From: Salinicola acroporae
GTDB taxonomy: Bacteria > Pseudomonadota > Gammaproteobacteria > Pseudomonadales > Halomonadaceae
Length of the DNA stretch: 64,000 nt
Assembly (NCBI RefSeq): GCF_003206615.1
Contig: NZ_PZJW01000005.1
Coordinates: 186,001 to 250,000 of the forward strand
Direction of reading: 5' to 3'
In this document: one piece after another, positions 1-9,083 of the stretch
How the letters are laid out: each line of letters opens with the position of its first letter
Numbering within the stretch: the stretch's first letter is position 1
Notes under the pieces: generated by a model
Databases searched by the model: none
What the model was told of the DNA's origin: nothing
Seen by the model: the letters and a program-made list of their open reading frames with translations, nothing else
Translations under genes and position numbers: made by a program

Positions 1-1636
1 GTACGTAGGCGTAGTAGAGCCGCGGCTCGAAGGTCTGCTTCCAATCGCTGTCGAACAGCGTGACATCACGCTGGAAAATCAGGCCGGAGTCGACCGAGTA
101 GACCGGTACCGTGCGCGACAGGCTCTCGTCCCGATCGGTGTCGCGATTGCCGTAGTCGAGCTCGTAGTTGGTCTGCCACAGCTGGAAGCGCGGCTCCAGG
201 AAGCCCCAGCTTGGCTGGGCGCGCCAGCCGATGGCCGGGGTCAGGTTGATACGCGACCCGTTGGCCGCCTCGCGCAGCCGGATCTGGAGGGTATCGCCGG
301 TCTCCTCGTCTTCCCAGAAACCGTCGCTGTCGACGCCATGCAGATCGCGCCAGAAGTAGGTCGCGTTGGAATTCCACTCCTGATAGAAGCCGCTATCCTG
401 CTGCCAGCGGGCATTGGCGGTCAGGCTGGGCAACTTGTAGAACGGCCGATCGTCCTCGTCGAGAGGAAAATCCATGCGCTGATAGCCCTGGGCACGGGCA
501 TCCAGATGCCAGGTGGTCCCCTGATAGCTCAGTCGTGCCAGGCGCTCGAGGTACTCGGTATCCTGTTCGCCGAAGTCACGCCCGAAGTCGTCGAAATAGC
601 GCCCATCGCTGGCGGCGCCGTAACGCATGGCGTAATCCAGCCGGTCGCTGAAGTAGCCATAGTGGCTGTAGTCGATGTACCAGCGATCCTCCCCGTCGAA
701 GGCATCGTTGGGATCGTTGGGGTTGTCGTTCTCGCCGCCATTGTCATTGGGCAGATAGGCGCCCTCGATGGACCCCTGGTCGCTGCCGAACAGATAGCGA
801 AACTCGCCGCCCAGCATGAAGCCGTGGTCGGAGATGACCCGTGGCGTGAGGGTCGCATCGTAATTGGGCGCCAGATTGAGGTAGTACGGCTGGCTGTAGT
901 CGAGCCCGTCGCTGGAGAGCCCCACGGTCGGCCACAGAAACCCGCTCTGGCGGCGATCGTCGATGGGAAAGCGGACCCACGGCCAGTAGAAGACCGGCAC
1001 GTCACCCATCTCGAGTCGCGCATTGGAAGCCGTGCCGAAGCCCTGCTCGCGATCGATGGTGACGTCGCTGCCCACGATCCGCCATAGTCGGCTATCCGGG
1101 GCACAGGTGGTGAAACTGGCTTCGGTCATGCGATAGCGGCCGTCGTCGAGACGTTGCATCGACTGGGCATCCCCGCGCAACCGCTGTTCGTGGACGACGT
1201 AGTGGGCGTCATCGATGCGCGCCGCATCGCTGTCCAGCGAGACCTGGCCATCGTCACCGCGCACCAGCATGCCCGGATAGCGGATCGTCAGGGGGCCATC
1301 GGCGAAGGCGGTGTCCCGGGCAGCATTGACTCGCACCCGTGGCGACTCCAGTTGGCTTTCGCCGCGCCGCAGCACCACATTGCCCCCCAGTATGGTCTCG
1401 CCATCATCGCCGTACTCGGCCGATCCCGAGTTGGACAGCACCTCTTCGGGGGTCTTGCCCTCGGGCAGCAGGTAGCCAGGTTCGATATAGCGACCACCGC
1501 AAAGCGCGCCAGCCGGGGCCTGATCCCCCCACGGAGACCAATCCAGCTGGTCCGCCGGTAGGGGGGCGGGGGGCGCCGCCTGGGCCGTCGATGAAATCAG
1601 GCCGGTGAGGGCAGTCCAGACCAGTCGCTTGCCCAT
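1..1636 (-). CDS. lptD: LPS assembly outer-membrane protein LptD (5' part; gene runs off the window start)
   Basis: LptD is the outer-membrane beta-barrel that, with LptE, inserts lipopolysaccharide into the outer leaflet. The gene starts with ATG at 1636 and stays open to base 1, giving about 545 residues of a protein usually 750-850 long. Residues 1-21 form a signal peptide with an AQA-A cleavage site. An LptA-like periplasmic domain spans about residues 55-165, followed by alternating aromatic/polar beta-barrel strands. C46 and C178 match the two N-terminal cysteines of LptD that form disulfides with a C-terminal pair, which lies outside the window. The gene is divergent from amgK-murU, an arrangement I know from pseudomonads. 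The C-terminus cannot be judged here. Confidence 0.93.
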   Translation of the reverse strand, partial: MGKRLVWTALTGLISSTAQAAPPAPLPADQLDWSPWGDQAPAGALCGGRYIEPGYLLPEGKTPEEVLSNSGSAEYGDDGETILGGNVVLRRGESQLESPRVRVNAARDTAFADGPLTIRYPGMLVRGDDGQVSLDSDAARIDDAHYVVHEQRLRGDAQSMQRLDDGRYRMTEASFTTCAPDSRLWRIVGSDVTIDREQGFGTASNARLEMGDVPVFYWPWVRFPIDDRRQSGFLWPTVGLSSDGLDYSQPYYLNLAPNYDATLTPRVISDHGFMLGGEFRYLFGSDQGSIEGAYLPNDNGGENDNPNDPNDAFDGEDRWYIDYSHYGYFSDRLDYAMRYGAASDGRYFDDFGRDFGEQDTEYLERLARLSYQGTTWHLDARAQGYQRMDFPLDEDDRPFYKLPSLTANARWQQDSGFYQEWNSNATYFWRDLHGVDSDGFWEDEETGDTLQIRLREAANGSRINLTPAIGWRAQPSWGFLEPRFQLWQTNYELDYGNRDTDRDESLSRTVPVYSVDSGLIFQRDVTLFDSDWKQTFEPRLYYAYV

Positions 1637-1975
1637 GTCCTCTATGTCCTTGCCGAGTGAAGCCGGTATTATACAGACCTCGACGGGAGTTGCCGCGAAG
1701 CCATTCCTTGTTGAGCCGTCTGGACGCCGCGCGGGCGCGTCGCAACCTCGGCGGAGGCCAGGCCGAGTGCGATGGTGTCCGAACGCGGCATTGATCGCTG
1801 GCCGCCGGATGCTACCCTGTCGCGCTCCTGGCGCACCGCTCGATACCGTGAAAATTGGCGCGGCGATTCCGGATTAGCGCCCAGCATGCGGTGCCAGTTC
1901 CGGCCCGTCAACTCGCGGCAAGCGCTGTCATCGGCAGTGCGCCGCCACGCTCTCTCATTATCAGCGGAAGCCTGC
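1637..1975. promoter_or_regulatory. Divergent lptD / amgK intergenic region
   Basis: This 339-base gap between two divergent genes must hold the promoters for lptD (leftward) and amgK-murU (rightward). The reading frame of amgK is open upstream to 1772, but the part before 1976 shows no family similarity and is probably non-coding. I could not pick out a strong promoter with both hexamers. Confidence 0.4.
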
Positions 1976-3007
1976 ATGACCCTGCGCCTGGATGCTCTTC
2001 GCCACTGGATCGCCGCCCAGCATCGGCTGTCACCGGAAGCCTGCCAGCTGGAAACGGTGGCTGGCGACGCCAGCCTTCGCGGCTACTGTCGCGTCACCTT
2101 ACCGGACGGTGCGACACGGATCGTCATGGACGCGCCGCCGGCGCTGGAGGACAGCCGGCCATTCGTGACCATCGGCCGCGAGTGGCGCGAGGCCGGCCTG
2201 CCGGTACCTCGACTGCACGCCGTCGACCTGGAGTCGGGATTCATCGAGCTCGACGATCTCGGCAACGACAGCCTTCACCACCACTTCGAGACCGAGTCCG
2301 GCACACGTCAGGGGACATCGCAGGCGCTGGCGCTGCTCGACGAGATCGAACGACTCGCGCCGGTTGCCTCGCTGCCCCACTACGCCACCGACTTTCTCGA
2401 AGAGGAGATGGACCGCTTCCCCGACTGGGGCCTGACCCGCTGGCTCGGCATCGAGACGCCACCGCAGTGGCCCGAGGTCAAGCGCCACCTGCTCGCCCAT
2501 ATCGCCAGGCTCCCCACCGTCGCCGTACACCGTGATTTCGACGCCATGAACCTGATGATCCACCGGGAGCGGCTCTGGATCATCGACTTCCAGGGCGCGC
2601 TGGCCGGCCCCCTGGGCTACGATCTGATTTCCCTGCTGCGGGGTCGCTATCACCGCTGGTCACGCCAGGATATGGACCGCTGGATCGAGGATTTTCGCCA
2701 GCGCTGCCTCGCGGCGGGGCGAGTCGGCCCCGACCTGGACGCCGAGGCGTTTCGAGCCGCTGTCGAGGCGATCGGCGCCCAGCGTCAGCTCAAGATTCTG
2801 GGCCAATTCTGTCGCCTCTTTCTGCGCGACGGTAAACCCCGCTACCTCGACTGGCTACCCCATTTCTACGGGCATCTCGACGAGGGGCTGGCGGCACTGC
2901 CCGCCCTCGGCGAGTTCCACCGCTGGCTGCGCGAAAGCTACCGCCCGGCGATGGCAGCGTGCCTGGCCCAGCACCATGCCAACCGCGACCAGGAAGCCTC
3001 GTCATGA
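1976..3007 (+). CDS. amgK: N-acetylmuramate/N-acetylglucosamine kinase AmgK
   Basis: An aminoglycoside-phosphotransferase-fold sugar kinase that phosphorylates the anomeric carbon of MurNAc and GlcNAc in the peptidoglycan recycling route bypassing de novo UDP-MurNAc synthesis. The 343-residue protein has the catalytic Brenner motif HRDFDAMN at residues 185-192 and the Mg-binding IDFQ at 203-206. I chose ATG 1976, which gives the usual family length; the frame is open upstream to 1772 without similarity. It overlaps murU by four bases (ATGA), so the two are translationally coupled. The assignment rests on the kinase motifs together with the adjacent MurU nucleotidyltransferase, since APH-fold kinases alone are hard to tell apart. 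Confidence 0.9.
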   Translation: MTLRLDALRHWIAAQHRLSPEACQLETVAGDASLRGYCRVTLPDGATRIVMDAPPALEDSRPFVTIGREWREAGLPVPRLHAVDLESGFIELDDLGNDSLHHHFETESGTRQGTSQALALLDEIERLAPVASLPHYATDFLEEEMDRFPDWGLTRWLGIETPPQWPEVKRHLLAHIARLPTVAVHRDFDAMNLMIHRERLWIIDFQGALAGPLGYDLISLLRGRYHRWSRQDMDRWIEDFRQRCLAAGRVGPDLDAEAFRAAVEAIGAQRQLKILGQFCRLFLRDGKPRYLDWLPHFYGHLDEGLAALPALGEFHRWLRESYRPAMAACLAQHHANRDQEASS

Positions 3008-3672
3008 AAGCGATGATTCTCGCCGCCGGCTTAGGCACCCGGATGCGACCGCTCACCGACCACTGCCCCAAGCCGCTGCTGACGGTCGCCGGCAAGCCGC
3101 TGATCGTGCATCACCTCGAGCGGCTGGCAACGGCAGGCATCCACGACATCGTGATCAACGTCAGCTATCGCGGCCAGCAGATCATCGACGCCCTGGGCGA
3201 CGGCGAGCGCTACGGCGTCTCGCTTCAATTCAGCGTCGAACGGACGCCGCTGGAGACCGCAGGCGGATTGCGTCAGGCATTGCCGCTACTGGGCGAAGCG
3301 CCGTTCATCCTGGTCAACGGCGACGTCTGGACGGATTTCCCGCTCGCACGCCTCGCGCTCGCCACTGACGACCTCGCCTCGCTGGTGATGGTGGATACGA
3401 CCGACTTCCACCGGCGGGGCGATTTCCATCTCGACGCCCAGGGCCGGCTGCATGTCGATGGCGAGCCGCGGCTGATCTACGCCGGCCTCGGCGTCGTTCA
3501 CCCCGAACTGGTCGCCGACCTGCCGGCCGGAGAGGCTATCAAGCTGGCACCACTGCTGATCGACGCGATGCAGGCGGGCCGCGTCGGTGGTTGGCACCAC
3601 CGCGGCGACTGGGTCGATGTCGGCACGCCGCAGCGCCTGGCCGAGCTGGAAGCACGACTCAACCAAGGGTGA
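3004..3672 (+). CDS. murU: N-acetylmuramate-1-phosphate uridylyltransferase MurU
   Basis: A 222-residue nucleotidyltransferase that makes UDP-MurNAc from UTP and MurNAc-1-phosphate, the step after AmgK. The N-terminus has the NTP-binding signature LAAGLGTRMRP (residues 6-16), and a metal-binding NGDVW motif lies in the middle, as in RmlA/GlmU-type enzymes. The start codon overlaps the amgK stop. The pair matters because it lets a cell rebuild UDP-MurNAc without MurA, a known source of intrinsic fosfomycin tolerance in pseudomonads; whether that holds here is inference. It could be read as a generic sugar-phosphate nucleotidyltransferase if taken without its neighbour. Confidence 0.9.
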   Translation: MKAMILAAGLGTRMRPLTDHCPKPLLTVAGKPLIVHHLERLATAGIHDIVINVSYRGQQIIDALGDGERYGVSLQFSVERTPLETAGGLRQALPLLGEAPFILVNGDVWTDFPLARLALATDDLASLVMVDTTDFHRRGDFHLDAQGRLHVDGEPRLIYAGLGVVHPELVADLPAGEAIKLAPLLIDAMQAGRVGGWHHRGDWVDVGTPQRLAELEARLNQG

Positions 3673-3768
3673 CGAATCCGGACACCACCAGCACTTGTCC
3701 GGAGTGTTATCCTGCCGCCATCGACAACCGAACGATCCAACGACAAATCCCAGTAAGGAATCCTTGCC

Positions 3769-4188
3769 ATGAAAGCCACAGTCAAATGGACCGACGGCCG
3801 CCAGTTCGTCACCGAATCCGGCAGCGGCCACAGCGTCGTCATCGACGGCAACCCGGATCACGGTGGCCGCAACACCGGGCCGAGGCCCATGGAGATGGTG
3901 CTGATGGGTCTAGGCGGCTGCACCTCGTTCGACGTGATCCAGATCCTCGAAAAGGCCCGCGCAGAAGTCACCGATTGCGTCGCCACGCTGGAAGCGGAGC
4001 GCTTCGACGGCACCCCCAGCGTCTTCACCAAGATCCACGTCCACTTCGTCGTCACCGGCAAGGGATTGAAGGACGCCGTGGTCAAGCGCGCCGTCGACCT
4101 TTCCGCCGAGAAATACTGCAGTGCGTCACTCATGCTGAGCAAAGGCGGGGTGGAGATCACCCACGACTACGAGATCGTCGAGGCCTGA
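3769..4188 (+). CDS. OsmC family protein (YhfA-like)
   Basis: A 139-residue OsmC-fold protein. The two cysteines characteristic of the family, C51 (in GGCTSF) and C117 (in EKYCSAS), are present, so a thiol-dependent peroxidase or redox role is possible. The length and the opening MKATVKW resemble the E. coli YhfA subgroup, whose physiological substrate is not known to me. The start has an AAGGA ribosome site upstream (about 3755-3759). It is monocistronic, ends before a bidirectional hairpin terminator, and is convergent with coq7. Confidence 0.85.
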   Translation: MKATVKWTDGRQFVTESGSGHSVVIDGNPDHGGRNTGPRPMEMVLMGLGGCTSFDVIQILEKARAEVTDCVATLEAERFDGTPSVFTKIHVHFVVTGKGLKDAVVKRAVDLSAEKYCSASLMLSKGGVEITHDYEIVEA

Positions 4189-4227
4189 GCCACGACAATC
4201 CGCCCGCGCCCGCGATGTGCCGTAAAA

Positions 4228-4263
4228 GAAGAAAGCCAGCGACCCTTGTCGCTGGCTTTCTTC
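4228..4263. terminator. Bidirectional intrinsic terminator between osmC-like gene and coq7
   Basis: A perfect 16-bp stem (4228-4243 pairing with 4248-4263) closes a CCTT loop. A-rich sequence on the left and pyrimidine-rich sequence on the right suit termination from both convergent genes. Confidence 0.85.
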
Positions 4264-4275
4264 GTAGCTCGTAGC

Positions 4276-4917
4276 TCAGATCCGATAGACGCTCTTGGTC
4301 ATCACCTTCGACATCAGCCGCATACCCCACTTCACCGATAGCGGGAAGCGACTGCCGCCGGACTCCAGCGCCCAGCGTTCGTGCTGCGCTTCGTCGATAC
4401 GCATCTGCTCGAGCACCGCCCGCGAGCGCTTGTCGTCGATCGGCAGCTTGCGCAGATGGGACTCGAGATGCCGCCCCACCTGCTCTTCCGTGGCGGCGAC
4501 GAATCCGAGGCTGAGCCGGTCGCCGATCGCCCCGGCGACCGCGCCCAACCCGAACGAAGCCGCGTAGAACGCCGGATTGAGATAGCTGGTACGACTGTCG
4601 AGCTCCTGCAGTCGCTGATCGCACCAGGCCAGATGATCGATCTCCTCCGCGGCCGCCTCTTCCATGCGCTCGCGGGTTTCGGTCAGCTTGGCCGTCAGCC
4701 CCTGGCCCTGGTAGAGCGCCTGGGCGCAGACCTCACCGGTGTGGTTGATCCGCATCAGCCCGGCCACATGATGGCGCTGCTCGTCGTCGAGCGCGCCAGC
4801 CGGCTGGACGTTGGCCGGCGACGGCCGGCTCGGCTGGGCCGCCTTGGGCACCAGCGTGCGCAGCACCGTATCGAACTGGTGGATCAGGTTGTCGGCGCGG
4901 GAAATCTTGCGAGTCAT
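4276..4917 (-). CDS. coq7: Demethoxyubiquinone hydroxylase Coq7 (UbiF-type di-iron monooxygenase)
   Basis: A 213-residue di-iron carboxylate enzyme that hydroxylates 2-polyprenyl-3-methyl-6-methoxy-benzoquinol, the penultimate step of ubiquinone synthesis. The metal ligands are visible: E62 (in NHTGEV), E92 and H95 (in EEIDH), E145 or E144 (in TEEQVGRH), and E176 and H179 (in DEAQH). The length fits the family. A strong GGAGG site precedes the ATG at 4917. Two hydrophobic helices near residues 117-140 are consistent with membrane association. It takes the place of the flavin enzyme UbiF of enterobacteria. Confidence 0.95.
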   Translation of the reverse strand: MTRKISRADNLIHQFDTVLRTLVPKAAQPSRPSPANVQPAGALDDEQRHHVAGLMRINHTGEVCAQALYQGQGLTAKLTETRERMEEAAAEEIDHLAWCDQRLQELDSRTSYLNPAFYAASFGLGAVAGAIGDRLSLGFVAATEEQVGRHLESHLRKLPIDDKRSRAVLEQMRIDEAQHERWALESGGSRFPLSVKWGMRLMSKVMTKSVYRI

Positions 4918-4960
4918 CGGAACCTCCTTGTTGACGCCACTCGGACGAGCAGACCGGTTG

Positions 4961-5305
4961 TCAGCCTGGCGGCCACTGCATGCGACGCCCGCCCAGCAAG
5001 TGCATGTGGATATGATAGACCGATTGCCCGCCCGCCTCGTTGCAGTTCATCACCACGCGATAGCCCTCCTCGGCGAACCCGAGCTCCTTGGCCAGCTTGG
5101 CGGCGGTGTACTGCAGCCGGCCGACCAGCGCCAGATCGCCCTCCTCGATGTCATTCAAGGTGGCGATGGGCTTCTTGGGGATGATCAGGATGTGCGTGGG
5201 TGCCTTCGGATCGATATCGTTGAAGGCAAGCACCTCGTCATCCTCGTAGACGATATCCGCCGGTATCTCGCGATCGATGATCTTGCTGAAGAGTGTCGGT
5301 TCCAT
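4961..5305 (-). CDS. hinT: HIT family purine-nucleoside phosphoramidase (HinT-like)
   Basis: A 114-residue histidine-triad protein with the catalytic HIHMH at residues 98-102, a near full-length match to HinT of proteobacteria. HinT hydrolyses nucleoside 5'-phosphoramidates such as AMP-lysine; the cellular role in this organism is unknown. The N-terminal [17 protein letters not shown] segment is typical of the subfamily. A GGAGC ribosome site precedes ATG 5305. It lies directly downstream of phosphoribulokinase on the same strand, so the two may share a transcript. Confidence 0.92.
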   Translation of the reverse strand: MEPTLFSKIIDREIPADIVYEDDEVLAFNDIDPKAPTHILIIPKKPIATLNDIEEGDLALVGRLQYTAAKLAKELGFAEEGYRVVMNCNEAGGQSVYHIHMHLLGGRRMQWPPG

Positions 5306-5349
5306 GAAAGCTCCTGATGTCGGCGTGAGGGATCGGTCGGCGGCCAGGC

Positions 5350-6222
5350 TCAGCGGAAGCGACGCTGGGCCAGCAGTTGGCGCACCTGGGGCGCAAGGAT
5401 CAGGTCCATCGCCAGCGACAGGCGCGCCCCCGGGACGACCAGCGTGTTGGGGCGGCTCATGAAGGCATCATGAATCATGGTGACCAGGTAGGGGAAGTCG
5501 ACGGCCGCCGGATCCCGGAACCGGATGACCACGAACGATTCGCCATCGTTGGGCACGTCCTGCAGCTCGAATGGATTCGAGGTATCGACCGTCGGTACGC
5601 GCTGGAAATTGATGTGCGTGCGCGACAGCTGGGGCTGAATGTAGCGCACGTAGTCGTGCATGCGCCCCAGGATGGTGTCGATGACCGCCTCCTGGGAGTA
5701 GCCGCGCAGCTTGGTATCGCGATCGATCTTCTGCAGCCATTCGAGATTGATCGTCGGTGCCACCCCGATCAGCATGTCGACGTGCCTGGCGATATCGACC
5801 TCGTGGGTCACCAGGCCACCATGCAGCCCCTCGTAGAGCATCAGGTCCGTGCCGCTGGGAATCGGCTGCCAGTCGGTGAAGGTCCCGACCTGCCAGCCCG
5901 CCTCGATCATGCGCTTGTCCTCGGCATGAATGTAGTGGCGATAGGTGCCCTTGCCGTTTTCGCCGTACTCCTGGAACAGCGCATCGAGACGGTCGAGCAG
6001 GTTGGCATTGACCGAGAAGTGGGACAGTTCCGCCTTGCGCTCCGGCTCGACCTGCAGGATCTGCGCCAGTTCCGCCCGCGAGTAGCGATGGAAGGCGTCA
6101 CCGTCAATGAACGCGGCATGTACGTCCTCGCGAGCGAACATCCGCTCGAAGGTACGCTTGACCGTGGTCGTCCCCGCGCCAGAGGAGCCTGTCACCGCAA
6201 TGATCGGAAATTCACGCGACAT
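5350..6222 (-). CDS. prkB: Phosphoribulokinase (non-Calvin PrkB type)
   Basis: A 290-residue P-loop kinase of the phosphoribulokinase/uridine kinase family, with the nucleotide-binding motif GSSGAGTT at residues 12-19 and the RYSRAEL, HYIHAE and EGLHGG segments seen in bacterial phosphoribulokinases. The best start is ATG 6222, preceded by a GACGAGG ribosome site; an upstream in-frame ATG at 6237 has none. The known reaction is ATP-dependent conversion of ribulose-5-phosphate to ribulose-1,5-bisphosphate, yet no RuBisCO gene is near. Many heterotrophic gammaproteobacteria carry such an orphan copy, of unclear function. Confidence 0.88.
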   Translation of the reverse strand: MSREFPIIAVTGSSGAGTTTVKRTFERMFAREDVHAAFIDGDAFHRYSRAELAQILQVEPERKAELSHFSVNANLLDRLDALFQEYGENGKGTYRHYIHAEDKRMIEAGWQVGTFTDWQPIPSGTDLMLYEGLHGGLVTHEVDIARHVDMLIGVAPTINLEWLQKIDRDTKLRGYSQEAVIDTILGRMHDYVRYIQPQLSRTHINFQRVPTVDTSNPFELQDVPNDGESFVVIRFRDPAAVDFPYLVTMIHDAFMSRPNTLVVPGARLSLAMDLILAPQVRQLLAQRRFR

Positions 6223-6375
6223 GCAGAACCTCGTCATTCAGCATGCTCGACCGGCTAGCGCGAAAACCCGCCACAATGCCGCGGCGACTCGCGCGTTCGA
6301 GTCGCTCTCCGACCGTTGATCGATGCCTCACTTGCTGCATGGCGGATTTTCCTTGTTTCTAGAGCGACCGGTTTT

Positions 6376-7671
6376 TCACGACGGCTGATGCTCTCGGGCG
6401 ATGGCGCGATAAGCGATATCGCGCCGGTACTCGGCGCCGGGCCAGCGCACCACGTCGAGACCGGCGTAAGCCTGTGCCGCCGCGGCGCCGACCGTCTCGC
6501 CGAGAGCGGTAACACATAGCACGCGCCCACCGCTGGTGACGACGCGACCATCGTCGCTCATGCGGGTACCGGCGTGGAAGACCTTGCAGCCGGCTGCGTC
6601 AGCCGCCTCGAGTCCGGTGATCTCGTCACCCTTGCGGTAGCTGCCGGGATACCCCTCCGCCGCCAGCACCACGCCGACGGCGGCACGTGAATCCCACTCG
6701 CACTCGACCTGATCGAGCTGACGCGCGAGCGCCGCCTGGCACAGCACCACCAGATCGCTTTTCAAGCGCATCAGGATCGGCTGGGTCTCCGGGTCGCCGA
6801 AGCGGCAGTTGTACTCGATCACCCTGGGGGCGCCTTCGGCGTCGATCATCAGTCCGGCATAGAGAAAACCGGTGTAGGGATGCCCCTCGCTGGCCATGCC
6901 ACGAACGGTGGGCAGGATCACCTCGTCCATGATGCGCCGGTAGACGCTCTCGGTGACCACGGGGGCCGGCGAGTAGGCACCCATGCCGCCAGTGTTGGGG
7001 CCGGTGTCGCCATCGCCCGCCCGCTTGTGGTCCTGGCTGGTGGCCATCGGCAGCACGTGCTCGCCGTCGACCATGACGATGAAGCTCGCTTCCTCGCCGT
7101 CGAGAAACTCCTCGATCACGACCCGCGCCCCGGCGTCGCCAAAGGCGTTGTCTTCGAGCATGTCGCGAATCGCCGCTTCGGCTTCGGCTTCGGTCATCGC
7201 CACGACCACACCCTTGCCCGCCGCCAGGCCATCGGCCTTGATCACGATCGGTGCGCCCATCTGCTCGAGATAGGCCAGGGCGGGCGTGACATCGCTGAAG
7301 GTTTGATAGTCGGCGGAAGGGATCGCATGGCGCGCCAGGAAGTCCTTGGTGAACGCCTTGGAGCCCTCGAGCTGGGCGGCGCCCTCGCTCGGGCCGAAGA
7401 TCGCCAGTCCGGCCGCCTGGAACGCATCGACGACGCCGGCGACGAGAGGGGCTTCCGGCCCGACGATCGTCAACTCGACGGCGTTGTCGCGGGCGAACGC
7501 GATCAGCGCCTCGCTCTCCATGACGTCGATGGCCACGTTGGTCAGGCCGGACTCCCGCGCGGTGCCGGCATTGCCCGGCGCCACGAACACCGTCTCGACC
7601 TGCGGCGATTGCGCCACCTTCCATGCCAGCGCATGTTCGCGCCCGCCCCCGCCAATGATCAGAACCTTCAT
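6376..7671 (-). CDS. purD: Phosphoribosylamine-glycine ligase PurD
   Basis: A complete 431-residue ATP-grasp enzyme that joins glycine to phosphoribosylamine in de novo purine synthesis. It shows the N-terminal Rossmann motif GGGGREHALAW, the ATP-grasp core with IKADGLAAGKGV, the GARS signature RFGDPETQPIL and the usual C-terminal domain ending near residue 425. In many gammaproteobacteria purD follows purH; here purH is absent and purD stands alone, divergent from rsmE. The 150-base gap to rsmE probably holds both promoters. Confidence in the function is very high. Confidence 0.97.
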   Translation of the reverse strand: MKVLIIGGGGREHALAWKVAQSPQVETVFVAPGNAGTARESGLTNVAIDVMESEALIAFARDNAVELTIVGPEAPLVAGVVDAFQAAGLAIFGPSEGAAQLEGSKAFTKDFLARHAIPSADYQTFSDVTPALAYLEQMGAPIVIKADGLAAGKGVVVAMTEAEAEAAIRDMLEDNAFGDAGARVVIEEFLDGEEASFIVMVDGEHVLPMATSQDHKRAGDGDTGPNTGGMGAYSPAPVVTESVYRRIMDEVILPTVRGMASEGHPYTGFLYAGLMIDAEGAPRVIEYNCRFGDPETQPILMRLKSDLVVLCQAALARQLDQVECEWDSRAAVGVVLAAEGYPGSYRKGDEITGLEAADAAGCKVFHAGTRMSDDGRVVTSGGRVLCVTALGETVGAAAAQAYAGLDVVRWPGAEYRRDIAYRAIAREHQPS

Positions 7672-7820
7672 CGCTCGCCTTCTTCTGGAACTGTGACTGA
7701 ATGCATGGGCGCATTATGTCAGAAAGGCCAGGCGCTCGCCGCTGTGTTCAGGCTCCCCGGCTTCAGGCAGAATGATCGCCCTGCCCGATCCTCTGCCACG
7801 ATGCGCCGATCCGCTACCTC

Positions 7821-8531
7821 ATGAACCTGATTCTGCTGCAGCCCGACGAGTGGCTGGACGACACTCACGCCACCGTTCGTGATCCGCGCCGCCTGCGCCA
7901 CCTCGTCGACGTCCACCGCGCCGCACCCGGCGACAGCCTGACCGTGGGCGCCCTGGATGGCCTGATGGGCCGCGGGGAACTGCTCGCGTTGAGCGACACC
8001 GAAGCGCGGTTCCGGGTCACCCTCGACCGCGAGCCACCGGCGCCACTGCCGGTCCATCTGCTGCTGGCGCTGCCCCGCCCGCGGATGCTGGCTAGGACGC
8101 TGGAGCACGTCTCGGCGCTCGGGGTCAAACACGTGACCTTGATGCACACCCGACGTGTCGAGAAGAGCTACTGGCAATCCCCCGAACTGAAGCCGGAGAA
8201 GATCCGCCAGCACTTGCTGCTCGGGCTGGAACAGGCCCGCGATACCCGGCTGCCGGAGATCACGCTGGAGACCCGTTTCAAGCCGTTCGTGGAAGATCGA
8301 CTGCCAGCCCTGCTCGAGGGCCAGCGTGGGCTGCTGGCGCACCCCGGACTGGCCCAGGCCTGCCCTCGCGCCATCACCGAGCCGACGCTGCTGGCGATCG
8401 GCCCGGAAGGCGGCTTCGTCGATTACGAGGTCGAAAAGTTCCTCGAGCTGGGCTTCGAGGGGATTCATCTGGGAGAGCGCATTCTGCGCGTGGAAACCGC
8501 CGTTACCGCGCTGCTCGCGCGACTCTTCTGA
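7821..8531 (+). CDS. rsmE: 16S rRNA (uracil1498-N3)-methyltransferase RsmE
   Basis: A 236-residue SPOUT-class methyltransferase that methylates U1498 of 16S rRNA. The N-terminal PUA-like part (about 1-70) is followed by the knotted SAM-binding domain, with the family motifs IGPEGGF and LGERILRVETA near the C-terminus. ATG 7821 gives the standard length. It is divergent from purD, and gene order here does not link it to a specific pathway. Confidence 0.95.
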   Translation: MNLILLQPDEWLDDTHATVRDPRRLRHLVDVHRAAPGDSLTVGALDGLMGRGELLALSDTEARFRVTLDREPPAPLPVHLLLALPRPRMLARTLEHVSALGVKHVTLMHTRRVEKSYWQSPELKPEKIRQHLLLGLEQARDTRLPEITLETRFKPFVEDRLPALLEGQRGLLAHPGLAQACPRAITEPTLLAIGPEGGFVDYEVEKFLELGFEGIHLGERILRVETAVTALLARLF

Positions 8532-8630
8532 GGCGACGATCCACCCCATCGGATAGCCGTGCCCACGGCGGCGACGGGCGGAAGCTGAGGCGCCGCCGTC
8601 CCGGCGCCATCGCCTCGGTGGCGCAGGGCA

Positions 8631-9083
8631 TCAACCCGCCGATGCCCGAACCCTCGATGAATATCGACCCAGCCAGCTCGCGGGATCGCGAATCAGCTCG
8701 ATACCGAGAAACCGGGCCGCGGTGACGCCGAGATTATCGAGCAGGCGAGCACTATCCGGGTCCAGCGTCGGGAAGAAGGTGCCGTCACGGGAGTCGTACA
8801 ACCAGCACAGCACGGGGACCCGGGCACGACCGGCGGGAACCGCCAGCTTGAGCCGCCGATAGAGATCCGCCACGTCGAGTCGGACCGTATCCACCCACAA
8901 CAGCCACACGGCCGGAGACATCCCCGTCTCGTGCTCCCCCTGCGCCAGCCAGGTTCTGCCTTCCGGGGCGGGCAGCGCGGCCAGTGCCCGCCTCAGCGCA
9001 TCGTCCCCCGGCTCGCCGACCACTCGTAGGCAGATCGCACCGGGGCTCAACCGGGCGCGCAAGCCGGCCGCCTGGTCGCTCAC
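8631..9083 (-). CDS. Unknown 150-residue protein coupled to the FlhF-like gene
   Basis: I do not recognise this protein. It begins with GTG at 9083, which overlaps the stop of the upstream flhF-like gene as GTGA, so the two are almost certainly translated together. It has no signal peptide and no membrane segment. The sequence is mixed alpha/beta with tryptophans at residues 45, 60 and 63, and a PVLCWLYD segment near 107-114. The tight coupling suggests a partner or accessory factor of the GTPase or of its C-terminal extension. Composition and codon use match its neighbours. Confidence 0.7.
   Translation of the reverse strand: MSDQAAGLRARLSPGAICLRVVGEPGDDALRRALAALPAPEGRTWLAQGEHETGMSPAVWLLWVDTVRLDVADLYRRLKLAVPAGRARVPVLCWLYDSRDGTFFPTLDPDSARLLDNLGVTAARFLGIELIRDPASWLGRYSSRVRASAG

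Noticed and set aside
529-1104. Minus-strand ORFs inside lptD that could suggest several small genes or a frameshift
   Set aside because: The lptD frame itself is open from 1636 to the window edge with continuous family similarity; the others are shadow frames.
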